A DNA stretch of 64,000 bases from Indolivaga capnocytophagoides DSM 22835 (GTDB lineage Bacteria; Bacteroidota; Bacteroidia; Bacteroidales; Dysgonomonadaceae). Below the pieces are notes generated by a model. It saw nothing but the letters and a program-made list of their open reading frames with translations, was not told the origin of the DNA and searched no databases. Numbering within the stretch: the first letter of the stretch is position 1; every line of letters begins with the position of its first letter. The stretch is from positions 326,906 to 390,905 of the forward strand of contig NZ_AUFL01000004.1 in assembly GCF_000426485.1 (NCBI RefSeq), read 5' to 3'. The translations under genes and the position numbers were made by a program. Below, one piece after another: positions 9,191 through 19,167 of this stretch.

Positions 9191-10702
9191 ATGTTAGAAA
9201 TAATGGATACAACCCTGCGGGACGGAGAACAGACTTCGGGCGTATCATTCTCGTCGCAGGAGAAAATGAGTATAGCTCACTTATTACTGGTCGATCTGGG
9301 TGTCAACCGTATAGAGATTGCATCAGCCAGAGTTTCGAACGGAGAGTTTAATACTGTGAAGAAAATTGCCGATTGGGCAAGAGGTGCAGGTTATATTGAT
9401 CAGATAGAGATATTGGGCTTTGTTGATAATGGAGCTTCTTTAAGATGGATCAAAGATGTAGGATGCAAAACCATCAATTTATTATCAAAGGGATCTTACA
9501 AACACGTAACTGAGCAATTAAAAAAAACACCGGAAGAACATCTCGAAGATATTAAACGTGAAATCAATCTGGCTGTAGAAATGGGAATAGACGTAAATCT
9601 CTACCTAGAAGACTGGTCTAACGGTATCCTCAATTCTATGGAATATGTATATTTCATGGTCGACAATCTGAAAGATATGCCTATCAAGCGTTTTATGCTG
9701 CCCGATACCCTTGGTATATTAAACCCTCATACAACCATGAGAGCCTGTCGGCGTATGGTAAGACGCTATCCCAATCTCCATTTCGACTTTCATGCTCATA
9801 ACGACTATGATCTGGCTGTTGCAAACGTAATGGTTGCTATTGAAGTCGGAGTCAAAGGTGTGCATGTGACCATGAACGGACTAGGAGAACGTGCAGGCAA
9901 TGCCTCTTTATCAAGTGTTGTAGCAGTCGTTCACGATCAACTGAATATAAAAACTTCTATCAAAGAAGATAAGTTGAACAGGGTCAGTCGGGTTGTAGAG
10001 ACATATTCAGGTCTTAATATTGCCGCAAATCAGCCGATTGTCGGAGAAAATGTATTTACACAATGCGCAGGAATACATGCTGATGGAGACAATAAAAACA
10101 ATCTGTATTACAACGAATTATATCCCGAAAGATTTGGACGTGTCCGAGAATATGCTCTAGGGAAGTTATCAGGAAAATCGAATATAAGAAAGAATATAGA
10201 AGCACTTGGTATCGAACTCGATGATAAAGAAATGACACTAGTTACGAACAGAGTTATCGAGTTGGGTGATAAAAAAGAGATTATAACTCAAGACGATCTT
10301 CCGTATATCATATCTGATGTATTGAAAGGTGGAGAGAAAATACAGAAAGTCAAAATCATATCATTTGCGTTTCTTTTATCGAAAGGAGTACGGCCATCAG
10401 CATCTGTAAGGATTGAGATAGACGGTAATGAGTATGAAGGAATAGCTGCCGGAGACGGACAATACCATGCTTTTTCGAAGGCTCTCTGGAAGATCTACAC
10501 TAAACTAGATAAACAGAAGCCCGATCTTATCAACTATTCGGTAATTATACCTCCAGGTGGACGAACCGATGCATTGGTTCAGACAGTTATTACCTGGCGA
10601 ATCAACGGTAAGACCTTTAAGACAAGAGGTCTTGATGCTGACCAAACCGAAGCAGCTGTAAAAGCTACCGAAAAAATGCTGAATATAATAGAAGATATGT
10701 AA
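9191..10702 (+). CDS. Isopropylmalate/citramalate synthase family enzyme (CimA-like)
   Basis: A 503-residue second HMGL-type synthase in the operon. It has the barrel motif [13 protein letters not shown] at the N-terminus, metal-binding DFHAHNDYDLA, NGLGERAGN, and a C-terminal LeuA-type regulatory domain. It is clearly diverged from the operon's leuA (for example HAHNDYD instead of HCHQDLG), which suggests a different keto-acid; citramalate synthase (pyruvate plus acetyl-CoA, route to isoleucine) is the best guess, helped by the Ile codons in the leader peptide. A frame extends upstream to a TTG at 9146, but ATG at 9191 starts exactly at the conserved region and avoids the hairpin. Confidence 0.8.
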   Translation: MLEIMDTTLRDGEQTSGVSFSSQEKMSIAHLLLVDLGVNRIEIASARVSNGEFNTVKKIADWARGAGYIDQIEILGFVDNGASLRWIKDVGCKTINLLSKGSYKHVTEQLKKTPEEHLEDIKREINLAVEMGIDVNLYLEDWSNGILNSMEYVYFMVDNLKDMPIKRFMLPDTLGILNPHTTMRACRRMVRRYPNLHFDFHAHNDYDLAVANVMVAIEVGVKGVHVTMNGLGERAGNASLSSVVAVVHDQLNIKTSIKEDKLNRVSRVVETYSGLNIAANQPIVGENVFTQCAGIHADGDNKNNLYYNELYPERFGRVREYALGKLSGKSNIRKNIEALGIELDDKEMTLVTNRVIELGDKKEIITQDDLPYIISDVLKGGEKIQKVKIISFAFLLSKGVRPSASVRIEIDGNEYEGIAAGDGQYHAFSKALWKIYTKLDKQKPDLINYSVIIPPGGRTDALVQTVITWRINGKTFKTRGLDADQTEAAVKATEKMLNIIEDM

Positions 10703-10716
10703 GGTCTTAGATCTTT
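10701..10716 (+). repeat. Bare palindrome of the dispersed repeat family
   Basis: AAGGTCTTAGATCTTT begins on the last two bases of the preceding stop codon. Only the palindromic head of the repeat is present; the downstream arm is missing. Confidence 0.5.
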
Positions 10717-10735
10717 GTAAATCAGAAGAAAAGGA

Positions 10736-11785
10736 ATGAAACTTAAGATAAAGAATATAATATCGGATCGTAATTTTGAAACGTGGGTAAGTTACCAACT
10801 TATTTACGAATGGGAAGATGAACTGTCCCGAACATTACAAATACCGATTATTAATAATCCCGATAGACTCGAAACAAATCTGGTCAACAGGATTAGATAC
10901 AACTTATCAAAGCGAATTTCATATCCTTTAATTAAAATAATGCGGCGTATATTACCGTCTTCTAAGGAGAATAAGGAACTAACGGTCAGCTTGTACTTCA
11001 ATCTGATAGTCTCCGCTCCCATTGAGCTAAAAAAAAGCAGGATGAGCAAGATAGTGCCGGTTATAGTCGATGCTTTTATTGATGCGGATTTTTTACCGGA
11101 GTTCAATAAAAAGTACGCTGACTGCCCTTTAGTGCTTATTTCAAGTATAGAAACTTACAATTACCTGAAGTCAGCAAACTGTCCTTTAAATATACATTAT
11201 TGGGGTTTGAGTTTACCCGATAAGTACAAAATGAATTCGGATAGTACCTACCCTAAAAAGTACGATATTTTATTAGCCGGAAGACAAAATAGCTGTCTCG
11301 AACAATATCTCGAAGAGTTTATTAAAAAAAACACAGACAAGGATATTAATATTGTGAGAAGTGAAATTCAAGAGGGACAGTTGATTTTTACATCAAACAA
11401 AGATGGTGTATTAGGCAGCTTCAACAGTAGGGACGAATATATGCAGCTACTAAGAAAAGCTCGTGTTGTATTCTATGCCACTCCCGGACAGGATGGAGGC
11501 GAAAAACGAACAAAAGGCTATAACCCTGTAACTCCTAAATATTTGGAGTCACTGTCAGCCCAATGCAAAATTATACTTCGATATCCTGATACAGTTGAAA
11601 CCCAATTGTATGGGTTGCCAAAAGTATCCCCAAGTATAGATAGTTACGAGGCTTTTGAGAAACAAATAGATTTATATATTTCGCAAAAAGACAACTTTGA
11701 CAGAGAGACATATACCGGTATATTAAATAACTCGTATACCTCAGTCAGAGCACAAGAACTCTCTGATATAATTAAGAACGTATAG
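10736..11785 (+). CDS. Glycosyltransferase-like protein, function uncertain
   Basis: A 349-residue soluble-looking protein without signal or clear membrane segments. The second half has the alternation of short beta strands and helices of GT-B glycosyltransferases: KKYDILLAGRQN (around 175-187), then ARVVFYATPGQDGGEKRTKG and PKYLESLSAQCKIILRYPD near 240-285, which resembles the C-terminal nucleotide-sugar region. I cannot place it in a named family and no catalytic residue can be assigned. It lies in the leu operon between the CimA-like gene and an FAD protein; glycan work is inferred, also from the acyltransferase upstream. Confidence 0.55.
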   Translation: MKLKIKNIISDRNFETWVSYQLIYEWEDELSRTLQIPIINNPDRLETNLVNRIRYNLSKRISYPLIKIMRRILPSSKENKELTVSLYFNLIVSAPIELKKSRMSKIVPVIVDAFIDADFLPEFNKKYADCPLVLISSIETYNYLKSANCPLNIHYWGLSLPDKYKMNSDSTYPKKYDILLAGRQNSCLEQYLEEFIKKNTDKDINIVRSEIQEGQLIFTSNKDGVLGSFNSRDEYMQLLRKARVVFYATPGQDGGEKRTKGYNPVTPKYLESLSAQCKIILRYPDTVETQLYGLPKVSPSIDSYEAFEKQIDLYISQKDNFDRETYTGILNNSYTSVRAQELSDIIKNV

Positions 11786-11807
11786 ATAGGATAAAAAAAG
11801 AATAATA

Positions 11808-13067
11808 GTGAACGAGAATCAGAAAAAACTAAAAATAGGTGTTCTAGGAGGAGGTATCAGCGGACTGAGTGTCGCCCGTCTTCTGAATAACCTATATGAC
11901 GTAGAAGTATTAGAGGCTTTGCCTGTATGCGGAGGGATTGCCCGCACCACCAATGTTAACGGAATAGCATATCATACCGTTGGAGGACATTGTTTCAATT
12001 CCAAACATCAAGATGTACTGTCTTTTGTTTTTGATGAAGTACTTCCTTTGGATCAATGGAATAAAATTGAAAGGAAATCGAAGATTAAGTTTCATGGATA
12101 TGAAGTAGACTACCCTATTGAGTTTTCTATAAAACAGATTTATGAGCATGATAAAGAGTTAGCTAAAAAGTTAACTTTGGATTTTCTCAATTCTACAGAC
12201 GACGGAAAATACTCTAATCTGGAAGAGTGGTTCCAGAAGAAATTCGGAAATAGTTTTGCCGAAGAATATTTTATACCATATAACCGTAAAATATGGAATA
12301 ACGAACCCCGTAACATGAGTTACCTATGGGTAGAAGATAAGCTTCCGATTCCAGATAAAGACTCTTTTTTCGAAGGGTTAATATCCAATATAAAGGATAA
12401 AATGTCTCACGCGGTATTCTATTACCCTAAAAGTAACAACCAAAATACATTTCTGGACGCTTTAGCAAATGGACTAAACGTAAAAAATAATTACAAGGTA
12501 ACTTCTATTCAATTGAATCAGTCCACAAATAAATGGATTGTAAACAATAAAGATACATTTGATCTGCTTATCAATACAACTCCATTAGATAAGCTCATCA
12601 GCCTATTCTCGGATGCTCCCGAAAACGTACAGAAGATGGCTGGAGCTTTGAGAAAAAACGGAGTATCAAATATCCTTTGGGAAGCTCAGGAAACGGACAA
12701 AACATGGACATACATTCCCGATAAAGATTACCTTTTCCATAGGTATATCCATATCGGATCTTATTTTACACCCCGCCGGAATATTTCAATATCTGAGGTA
12801 ATCGGCAGCCATAGTAAAGAAGAAATGGCAAAAGCCGGATCTTCAGATGATTTTCTCATCAGACCATTAGCTCATTCAACTTCTGAATATGCTTATGTCA
12901 TTTTCGATGAAAATTATACGGAAGCGACCACTAAAATAAAAGAGTATCTGCAAGAAAAGGGCATATACACCTTAGGCAGATTTGGCGAATGGCAATATTA
13001 TAACATGGATATTTGCATCAAAAAAGCAATTGATTTATCTAAGATAATTACAAATAAATATAATTAA
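11808..13067 (+). CDS. FAD-dependent protein related to UDP-galactopyranose mutase/amine oxidases
   Basis: A 419-residue protein with an N-terminal dinucleotide-binding motif [16 protein letters not shown] followed by an acidic strand end ([16 protein letters not shown]), the pattern of flavin-binding protoporphyrinogen oxidase-like and UDP-galactopyranose mutase-like enzymes. The following [11 protein letters not shown] block and the [20 protein letters not shown] segment are also mutase-like. Substrate unknown. Translation appears to start at GTG 11808, 22 bases after the glycosyltransferase-like gene; the leuB ATG follows one base after its stop. An envelope-sugar role is an inference from neighbours. 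Confidence 0.7.
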   Translation: MNENQKKLKIGVLGGGISGLSVARLLNNLYDVEVLEALPVCGGIARTTNVNGIAYHTVGGHCFNSKHQDVLSFVFDEVLPLDQWNKIERKSKIKFHGYEVDYPIEFSIKQIYEHDKELAKKLTLDFLNSTDDGKYSNLEEWFQKKFGNSFAEEYFIPYNRKIWNNEPRNMSYLWVEDKLPIPDKDSFFEGLISNIKDKMSHAVFYYPKSNNQNTFLDALANGLNVKNNYKVTSIQLNQSTNKWIVNNKDTFDLLINTTPLDKLISLFSDAPENVQKMAGALRKNGVSNILWEAQETDKTWTYIPDKDYLFHRYIHIGSYFTPRRNISISEVIGSHSKEEMAKAGSSDDFLIRPLAHSTSEYAYVIFDENYTEATTKIKEYLQEKGIYTLGRFGEWQYYNMDICIKKAIDLSKIITNKYN

Positions 13068-13068
13068 A

Positions 13069-14136
13069 ATGAAATTAAACATTGCAGTACTCCCGGGTGA
13101 TGGTATAGGTCCCGAAATCATTGGACAAGCTTTACGCGTAACAGAAGCTATTTGCGAAAAATTCGGACACGAATTATCTTACGAATACGGTATCGTAGGA
13201 GCATGTGCCATTGATCAGGTGGGAAGCCCCTACCCCGAATCAACTCACGAACTTTGTATGGAATCCGACGCTGTTCTATTCGGAGCTATCGGAGACCCTA
13301 AATATGATAATAATCCTTCGGCTAAAGTTCGTCCCGAACAAGGTCTTTTGAAGATGCGCAAAGACTTGGGATTATACGCAAACCTTCGTCCTATCACGAC
13401 TTTTCCCTCTTTGATACATAAATCTCCGCTTCGTGCCGATTTAGTTGAAGGTGCTGATTTTATGTGCGTCAGGGAATTGACCGGCGGACTGTACTTCGGA
13501 CGCCCTCAGGGACGTTCGGAAGATGGAAATACGGCTTATGATACTTGTGTATATACCCGTGAAGAAGTAGAACGTATACTACACTTGTCATATAAATACG
13601 CCCGTCAACGCCGTAAGAAATTAACGGTTGTAGATAAAGCTAATGTTCTTTGTACTTCTCGTCTATGGAGAGAAGTTGCACAGGAAATTGAAAAACAATA
13701 TCCTGATGTAGAGACCGAATATATGTTTGTAGATAATGCAGCTATGCAAATTATACAATGGCCAAAACGCTTTGACGTGCTGGTTACCGAAAACCTTTTC
13801 GGAGATATACTTACCGACGAATCATCTGTTATTACAGGTTCATTAGGGATGTTGCCATCAGCTTCGATCGGAATCCATACTTCGGTATTCGAACCGATAC
13901 ATGGATCTTATCCTCAGGCCGCAGGCAAAAATATAGCCAATCCTGTAGCTACTATTCTTTCAGCGGCAATGATGTTCGAATACGCATTCAATCTGATGGA
14001 AGAAGGTAAACTCATCAGAGATGCAGTAAATGCTTCACTAGAGGAAGGTATCGTTACCGAAGATATAGCATCGGGTGGAAAAGCTTATTCAACATCCGAA
14101 GTCGGAGACTGGATCGTTAATTTCGTAAAGAAATAA
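13069..14136 (+). CDS. leuB: 3-isopropylmalate dehydrogenase
   Basis: A 355-residue enzyme that oxidatively decarboxylates 3-isopropylmalate. Typical elements are [10 protein letters not shown] at residues 6-15, the substrate arginines in the [21 protein letters not shown] block, and the metal/substrate segment [13 protein letters not shown]. Last gene of the leu operon, one base after the FAD-protein stop, and followed by a terminator. Confidence 0.97.
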   Translation: MKLNIAVLPGDGIGPEIIGQALRVTEAICEKFGHELSYEYGIVGACAIDQVGSPYPESTHELCMESDAVLFGAIGDPKYDNNPSAKVRPEQGLLKMRKDLGLYANLRPITTFPSLIHKSPLRADLVEGADFMCVRELTGGLYFGRPQGRSEDGNTAYDTCVYTREEVERILHLSYKYARQRRKKLTVVDKANVLCTSRLWREVAQEIEKQYPDVETEYMFVDNAAMQIIQWPKRFDVLVTENLFGDILTDESSVITGSLGMLPSASIGIHTSVFEPIHGSYPQAAGKNIANPVATILSAAMMFEYAFNLMEEGKLIRDAVNASLEEGIVTEDIASGGKAYSTSEVGDWIVNFVKK

Positions 14137-14155
14137 AATTACCAAGACAATCACA

Positions 14156-14190
14156 AAAGGCAATATTCTCTTTCGGATATTGCCTTTTTT
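14156..14190 (+). terminator. Terminator of the leu operon
   Basis: AAAGGCAATAT pairs with ATATTGCCTTT across a short loop and is followed by a run of T, directly after leuB. Confidence 0.88.
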
Positions 14191-14217
14191 CAATTAGTAA
14201 ACAAGAAGAAAAAATCA

Positions 14218-14225
14218 TACCTTTG
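14218..14225 (+). promoter_or_regulatory. Probable -7 promoter box upstream of the pseudouridine synthase gene
   Basis: TACCTTTG is an exact TAnnTTTG match lying between the leu terminator and the next start codon at 14272. The -33 element is not evident. Confidence 0.5.
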
Positions 14226-14271
14226 TTACTTATTCTAACAATAATACAAGGTCATAGCCCCTAATTGATAT

Positions 14272-15204
14272 ATGAAGGAAAAAGCCCATAATACAGCCTT
14301 ACAGGAAATGAAGGTTAGCAAACCGTCCGAGTTGCTCGATTTTTTGATTGAATCGAAGGTTCGTAAGAGTCGGAATGCCGTAAAATCGTTATTAACCCAC
14401 AAACAAATCAAAGTTAATAATCAGACTGTTACCCAATATAATTATGAATTGAAAACGGGTGATAAGGTTAGCATTCACAAACACGACCATAAACTAGATG
14501 AGAAAAAGCTAAAAGGGTTGACTATCATATATGAAGATAAATATATTGTAGTAATAGACAAAGAATCCGGATTACTCTCAGTTTCGACAGGTAAAGAACA
14601 AATGAAAGAAACTGCTTACAATATTATAAGTTCTTATCTGAAGGTAAAGAATGCTGAAAACAAGCCGTATATATTATACCGTTTAGATCGTGAGACATCT
14701 GGATTAATGGTATTCACAAAAGATCCTGATTTGCAGGAAAAACTGCAAAAAGAATGGATATTACATCCGCCCAAAAGATCATATATTGCTGTTGTGGATA
14801 GCCCTTTAGCTGTTACATCGGGAACTATTACTTCATGGTTGACTGAAAATAAAAATTTCGTAGTTTTTGCTTCTGAAAAAGATAATGGAGGGCTCAAAGC
14901 TGTAACTCATTACAAAGTAGAAAAAGCGAATAGCAGATACACTGTTTTGAAATTGAATGCAGAAACATCAAGAAAAAATCAGTTGCGGGTTCAGTTGCAA
15001 TTTATAGGACATCCTATTGTCGGAGATAAAAAATACGGATCCAAGACAAGCCCTATCAGACGTATTGCATTACATGCCAACGAATTAGAATTCAGACATC
15101 CGGTAACAAAAGAAAAAATGTATTTTGTATCGGCTCTGCCTAAAAAAATGCAGGTCATGGTAGATGCAATTAATCCGCCTAAACCTAAGGAAGACAGCGA
15201 ATAA
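14272..15204 (+). CDS. RluA-family pseudouridine synthase
   Basis: A 310-residue RNA-modifying enzyme. An S4 RNA-binding domain (about residues 16-68) precedes the catalytic domain, whose active-site aspartate is Asp139 in YRLDRETSGLMVF. The usual motif in this family begins HRLD; here the first position is Tyr, a mild oddity that does not remove the catalytic residue. The RNA target (23S rRNA, tRNA or other) cannot be told from sequence. It is followed after three bases by the YigZ-type gene, so the two are co-transcribed. Confidence 0.9.
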   Translation: MKEKAHNTALQEMKVSKPSELLDFLIESKVRKSRNAVKSLLTHKQIKVNNQTVTQYNYELKTGDKVSIHKHDHKLDEKKLKGLTIIYEDKYIVVIDKESGLLSVSTGKEQMKETAYNIISSYLKVKNAENKPYILYRLDRETSGLMVFTKDPDLQEKLQKEWILHPPKRSYIAVVDSPLAVTSGTITSWLTENKNFVVFASEKDNGGLKAVTHYKVEKANSRYTVLKLNAETSRKNQLRVQLQFIGHPIVGDKKYGSKTSPIRRIALHANELEFRHPVTKEKMYFVSALPKKMQVMVDAINPPKPKEDSE

Positions 15205-15207
15205 TAT

Positions 15208-15804
15208 ATGGATACATTTAAGACAATACAAGATACTGCACAAGGTTTATTTACAGAAAAGAAAAGTAAATTTATCTCTTATGCGATTCCTGTTAAAAGT
15301 GTCGAGGATGTAAAAACAGAACTGGAAAAGTACAGAAAAGAATATTATGATGCCCGACATATATGTTGGGCATATATGCTTGGTGCAGAACGCAATGAGT
15401 TCAGATCTAATGACGATGGCGAACCCTCTGGTACAGCAGGAAAACCCATATTAGGTCAAATCAATTCGAATGAGCTTACAGACATATTGATACTCGTTGT
15501 GCGTTATTTTGGTGGTATAAAACTCGGAACCAGCGGGCTTATCGTTTCTTATCGCGAGGCAGCATCCGAGGCAATAACAGCTTCCGAAATCATTGAAAAA
15601 ACAGTGGATATCGACATTCGTTTCAAATTTGAGTACCCCTTCATGAATGATGTTATGAAGGTTGTAAAGGATTTGGAACCTGTAATTCTTGAACAACAAT
15701 ACGATATGGATTGTATAATGGAATTACGGATAAGAAAAGCGTTATTTGAACAGTTAAAAAGTAGATTAGAGAAAATCGAGACTTTACATATTATATCCGA
15801 ATAA
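15208..15804 (+). CDS. YigZ/IMPACT family protein
   Basis: A 198-residue UPF0029-type protein. The N-terminal IMPACT domain shows the conserved KKSKFISYAIPV, DARHICWAY, SNDDGEPSGTAGKPIL and VVRYFGGIKLGTSGL blocks; the C-terminal part is the smaller RNA-binding-like domain. The biochemical role is not established; relatives are linked to translation regulation. Translationally coupled to the upstream pseudouridine synthase gene. Confidence 0.92.
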   Translation: MDTFKTIQDTAQGLFTEKKSKFISYAIPVKSVEDVKTELEKYRKEYYDARHICWAYMLGAERNEFRSNDDGEPSGTAGKPILGQINSNELTDILILVVRYFGGIKLGTSGLIVSYREAASEAITASEIIEKTVDIDIRFKFEYPFMNDVMKVVKDLEPVILEQQYDMDCIMELRIRKALFEQLKSRLEKIETLHIISE

Positions 15805-15845
15805 CAACATTTCTCATTCTGTTTTATCACTTAGATTTCAAACCT

Positions 15846-16715
15846 ATGCCAATTAAGTACCCCAAAATACCTCATGTTTTTATTAAAGATTCGTCTAAAT
15901 ACAAGCTACTGAACATCAAGGGGATTACAGCAATAGCAGCTTTTGAACAGACTGTTAAAAGTGAGGGGCTTATGTATCTTGAAGAACACTTAATGATCTT
16001 TGTGTTAGATGGAGTAAATATATTAACCCATGGAGACCAGCAATTTACTATCAGTAAAAATCAAATGATATTGCTTCCTTGCAATACTGTATGGAAATTC
16101 TCCAAAGCAGGCAATCCGAACGAAGATAATCGATATAACAGCATGTTGTTCTTTTTAAAAGATGAATTTATTTCTGATTTTATAAAAATTGCTGATATTA
16201 AGAATTTGAATAATATATCGACTAACACATTAGAAGTTCGATTAATACAAGAAGCGCTTTTACCATATCTGAATTCCCTGAGACCGTATTTTAATGCAAA
16301 TAATGGTATAGATTCAGAATTAGTGCGTCTCAAGATAATAGAATTATTATATAACTTGTTATTAACAGAACCTTCTTTACTGCAACATATCCTCCAACTC
16401 AGGCAGAATATTAAAAGTGATCTTATTTCAGTACTGGAACAGCACTATACCGATCACTTGACATTAGCAGAATTAGCGAAACTTTCAGGGCGTAGTTTAT
16501 CTACATTTAAACGTGAATTTATGTCTATATATAATATATATCCATCATTGTTCATTCGTAATAAAAGACTTGAAAAAGCGCAATCACTCCTTCGTTCTAC
16601 CTCTTTGAATGTTGCTGAAGTATGTTATATGAGTGGTTTCGAAAATATAGCACATTTCTCAATGATATATAAAAAAAGATATGGATATACCCCATCAGCA
16701 GAAAAAAAGACATGA
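15846..16715 (+). CDS. AraC-family transcriptional regulator
   Basis: A 289-residue protein with an N-terminal cupin-like sensing domain (about 20-120, including FVLDGVNILTHGDQQF) and a C-terminal pair of helix-turn-helix motifs (about 190-285, with LTLAELAKLSGRSLSTFKREF and VAEVCYMSGFENIAHFSMIYKKRYGYTPS). No target is obvious; the small monooxygenase-fold gene downstream on the same strand is the nearest candidate, 88 bases away. Confidence 0.9.
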   Translation: MPIKYPKIPHVFIKDSSKYKLLNIKGITAIAAFEQTVKSEGLMYLEEHLMIFVLDGVNILTHGDQQFTISKNQMILLPCNTVWKFSKAGNPNEDNRYNSMLFFLKDEFISDFIKIADIKNLNNISTNTLEVRLIQEALLPYLNSLRPYFNANNGIDSELVRLKIIELLYNLLLTEPSLLQHILQLRQNIKSDLISVLEQHYTDHLTLAELAKLSGRSLSTFKREFMSIYNIYPSLFIRNKRLEKAQSLLRSTSLNVAEVCYMSGFENIAHFSMIYKKRYGYTPSAEKKT

Positions 16716-16803
16716 ACTAAATAATGAAATTTATTGAACTATATAATAAAGCAGCCAATCTCTTATTACTCTATTTTTGTAGTATTCAAAATAAAAAAAC
16801 AAT

Positions 16804-17085
16804 ATGACAAAAACAATTGTAATAGCCAAGATTGAAATTATTAAAGGAAAAGAGGCTGAATATTTATCTCTGGTTGCACCACTAAAGGAAATGACAAACA
16901 CCGAAGCCGGGAATCTAACTTATAAGTTATATAAGGAGGTTGACAATACATCAGAATATATAGCTTATGAGGAATATGTAAATCAAGAAGCATTCAAGCA
17001 ACACTGTAGCACTAAACTCTTTGCATCTTTCGTGGAACAGGTAAAACCTTTATTAGCAAAAGAAATGGATATTCAGATTTTTTAA
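16804..17085 (+). CDS. Antibiotic biosynthesis monooxygenase-fold protein (YgiN-like)
   Basis: A 93-residue single dimeric alpha-beta-barrel (ABM) domain: KIEIIKGKEAEYLSLVAPL, GNLTYKLYKE and YIAYEEYVNQEAFKQH are typical of YgiN-like quinol monooxygenases and related small enzymes. Real substrate unknown. It follows the AraC regulator on the same strand, a common pairing for stress-inducible genes. Confidence 0.85.
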   Translation: MTKTIVIAKIEIIKGKEAEYLSLVAPLKEMTNTEAGNLTYKLYKEVDNTSEYIAYEEYVNQEAFKQHCSTKLFASFVEQVKPLLAKEMDIQIF

Positions 17086-17162
17086 ATTAAAACATTTTTA
17101 GCCGGTTAGTATTAGATATTTAAATATAAGATGATAACTTTATAAAATAAATAACATCTCTA

Positions 17163-17945
17163 ATGAAAATAACAATAATAGGCGGAGGTAATATGGGTAG
17201 TGCCATTGCTCTGGGGTTGGCATCGGGAAACTGTATTACGGCATCAGATATAACAGTAATTAATCGACGTCAGGAAAAGGCTGATGAATTAAAATCCGCA
17301 AACAATAAGATTAATTCAGTTGCAAATGATTATTCATCTATATCCAATGCCGATATTATTGTATTAGGCGTTAAACCTTGGATGATTGAAGACATTCTTA
17401 CATCTTACAAAGACAAAATCAACAACCGGCAAATTATATTATCAGTTGCTGCAGGAATCACTCTTGACCAATTGGCCGGATGGACTTATCCTGCATCTCC
17501 GGTATATAGAGTAATACCAAACACTGCAATTGCTATAAAACAAAGTATGACTTTTGTAGCTTCTAAAAATGCAACAAAACAACAAGATGATTTAATAATC
17601 AGTCTGTTTAATGAACTGGGTAAAACTTTATTAATCGAGGAGAAGCTATTTCCGGCTGTAACATCTTTATCTTCTTGTGGAATTGCTTATGCTTTCCGCT
17701 ATATCCGTGCAGCAATGGAAGGCGGAGTCGAAATTGGAGTGAAAGCCGATCATGCAAAAGAAATAGTCATGCAGACATTGCAAGGAGCAATAGACTTACT
17801 TGCAGCTAATCAGTCACATCCTGAAAGTGAAATAGATAAAGTAACAACTCCAGGAGGAATTACTATAAAAGGGCTGAATGAGATGGAGCATGCAGGCTTC
17901 ACATCAGCTGTGATTAAAGGATTAAAAGCCAGCAATGTCAAATAA
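17163..17945 (+). CDS. proC: Pyrroline-5-carboxylate reductase
   Basis: A 260-residue NAD(P)H-dependent enzyme for the last step of proline synthesis. The Rossmann motif IIGGGNMGSAIALGL opens the protein and the C-terminal signature containing VTTPGGITIKGLNEME is intact. The next gene starts 11 bases before its stop, so the two are translationally coupled. Confidence 0.95.
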   Translation: MKITIIGGGNMGSAIALGLASGNCITASDITVINRRQEKADELKSANNKINSVANDYSSISNADIIVLGVKPWMIEDILTSYKDKINNRQIILSVAAGITLDQLAGWTYPASPVYRVIPNTAIAIKQSMTFVASKNATKQQDDLIISLFNELGKTLLIEEKLFPAVTSLSSCGIAYAFRYIRAAMEGGVEIGVKADHAKEIVMQTLQGAIDLLAANQSHPESEIDKVTTPGGITIKGLNEMEHAGFTSAVIKGLKASNVK

Positions 17946-19143
17946 GAAGACAAATAGCAAGCTTTATTATTTTAATCCAGGACATGAGAATGCAATTCTC
18001 AATGGATCTCCATATTATACACCTCCGGCTAATATTGCCAAAATGCAAGCCGACTTAGAGAGCCTTCCTGTATGGTATGCGGACTCGAATGATTGTGTTT
18101 ATACCCGTAATGCCCTATCTCGTGAATTTTCTCTATTTATTACTAATAATGGGATACCTATCGCCCAAACGATAACACAGGATCAATTGGATACAAACTC
18201 ATCCTATGCTGTCCACTTTTGGGGTATTTCACCTCAGGCGATACATTTTATTGAAGAAATAAATAGACAAACGGGCTCAATATTACAAACTCCCGTTTGG
18301 AATAATAAATTAGAGGAACTGAGCAGCCGAAAAACCGCTGCAATATGCTTAAGGAGCCTTCTAAACGAAATTCCGAAAATATCGGATAATATCATTCCCG
18401 AATTTTATTCTGATTTAAACAGTATTGAAAATACCGTAGCTCTAAATAAATATCAGTTATTAGCAAAGGCTCCATTTTCTTCATCCGGAAGAGGTCTTTT
18501 GTGGTTACCTGTAGGGGAACTGACAAGAACAGAGCGACAGATATTGCACGGTATATTAAAAAAACAAAAGAATGTATCCATAGAAAGAGCATTAAACAAG
18601 CAAATTGATTTTGCTATGGAATTTATCATATCACCGGATGCAGATGATTGTTTTGTAGGATATTCCCTTTTTGAAACAAACAGCAAAGGTGCGTATACAG
18701 GAAATTATTTAGGATTGCAATCCAATATTGAAAACACAATAACTAAATATATTCAAAAAAATTTACTTGAATCTGTAAAAAATTGGTTATCATCATATTT
18801 GAAACAAAATTTTGCTTCTTTTTATGAAGGCTGCATCGGTGTTGACATGATGATTTATCTCGAAAATGACTCCTACAAACTACACCCTTGTGTAGAAATA
18901 AACGTAAGGGATAATATGGGACTGCTAGCCCTACGTTTCAGTCAAAACCACTTGGATAAATCAGCAACCGGACACTTTTATATTGATTTTAGTTCAAAAG
19001 AGAATGTCATGTATGAAAAACACATACAAATGCAAGAAGAACATCCTCTGGTTCTATCAGGAAACAAATTTACACACGGTTATTTTAGTTTATGTCCTGT
19101 ATCTCCAAGAACCAACTATAGAGCTTATATCTTATTGGATTAA
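17935..19143 (+). CDS. Conserved ATP-grasp-like protein of unknown function
   Basis: A 402-residue cytoplasmic protein that I cannot name. Two segments recall ATP-grasp ligases: KYQLLAKAPFSSSGRGLLWL (around residues 172-191) as the nucleotide-binding loop, and GCIGVDMMIY...LHPCVEINVRDNMGLLA near 301-330, where Glu and Asn could bind magnesium. The N-terminal YYFNPGHENAILNGSPYYTPP block is very distinctive. Overlap with proC suggests a joint role or at least joint expression. The ATP-grasp assignment is by eye and needs a profile search. Confidence 0.65.
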   Translation: MSNKKTNSKLYYFNPGHENAILNGSPYYTPPANIAKMQADLESLPVWYADSNDCVYTRNALSREFSLFITNNGIPIAQTITQDQLDTNSSYAVHFWGISPQAIHFIEEINRQTGSILQTPVWNNKLEELSSRKTAAICLRSLLNEIPKISDNIIPEFYSDLNSIENTVALNKYQLLAKAPFSSSGRGLLWLPVGELTRTERQILHGILKKQKNVSIERALNKQIDFAMEFIISPDADDCFVGYSLFETNSKGAYTGNYLGLQSNIENTITKYIQKNLLESVKNWLSSYLKQNFASFYEGCIGVDMMIYLENDSYKLHPCVEINVRDNMGLLALRFSQNHLDKSATGHFYIDFSSKENVMYEKHIQMQEEHPLVLSGNKFTHGYFSLCPVSPRTNYRAYILLD

Positions 19144-19167
19144 GATCTATACTATAATACAGCAAGA

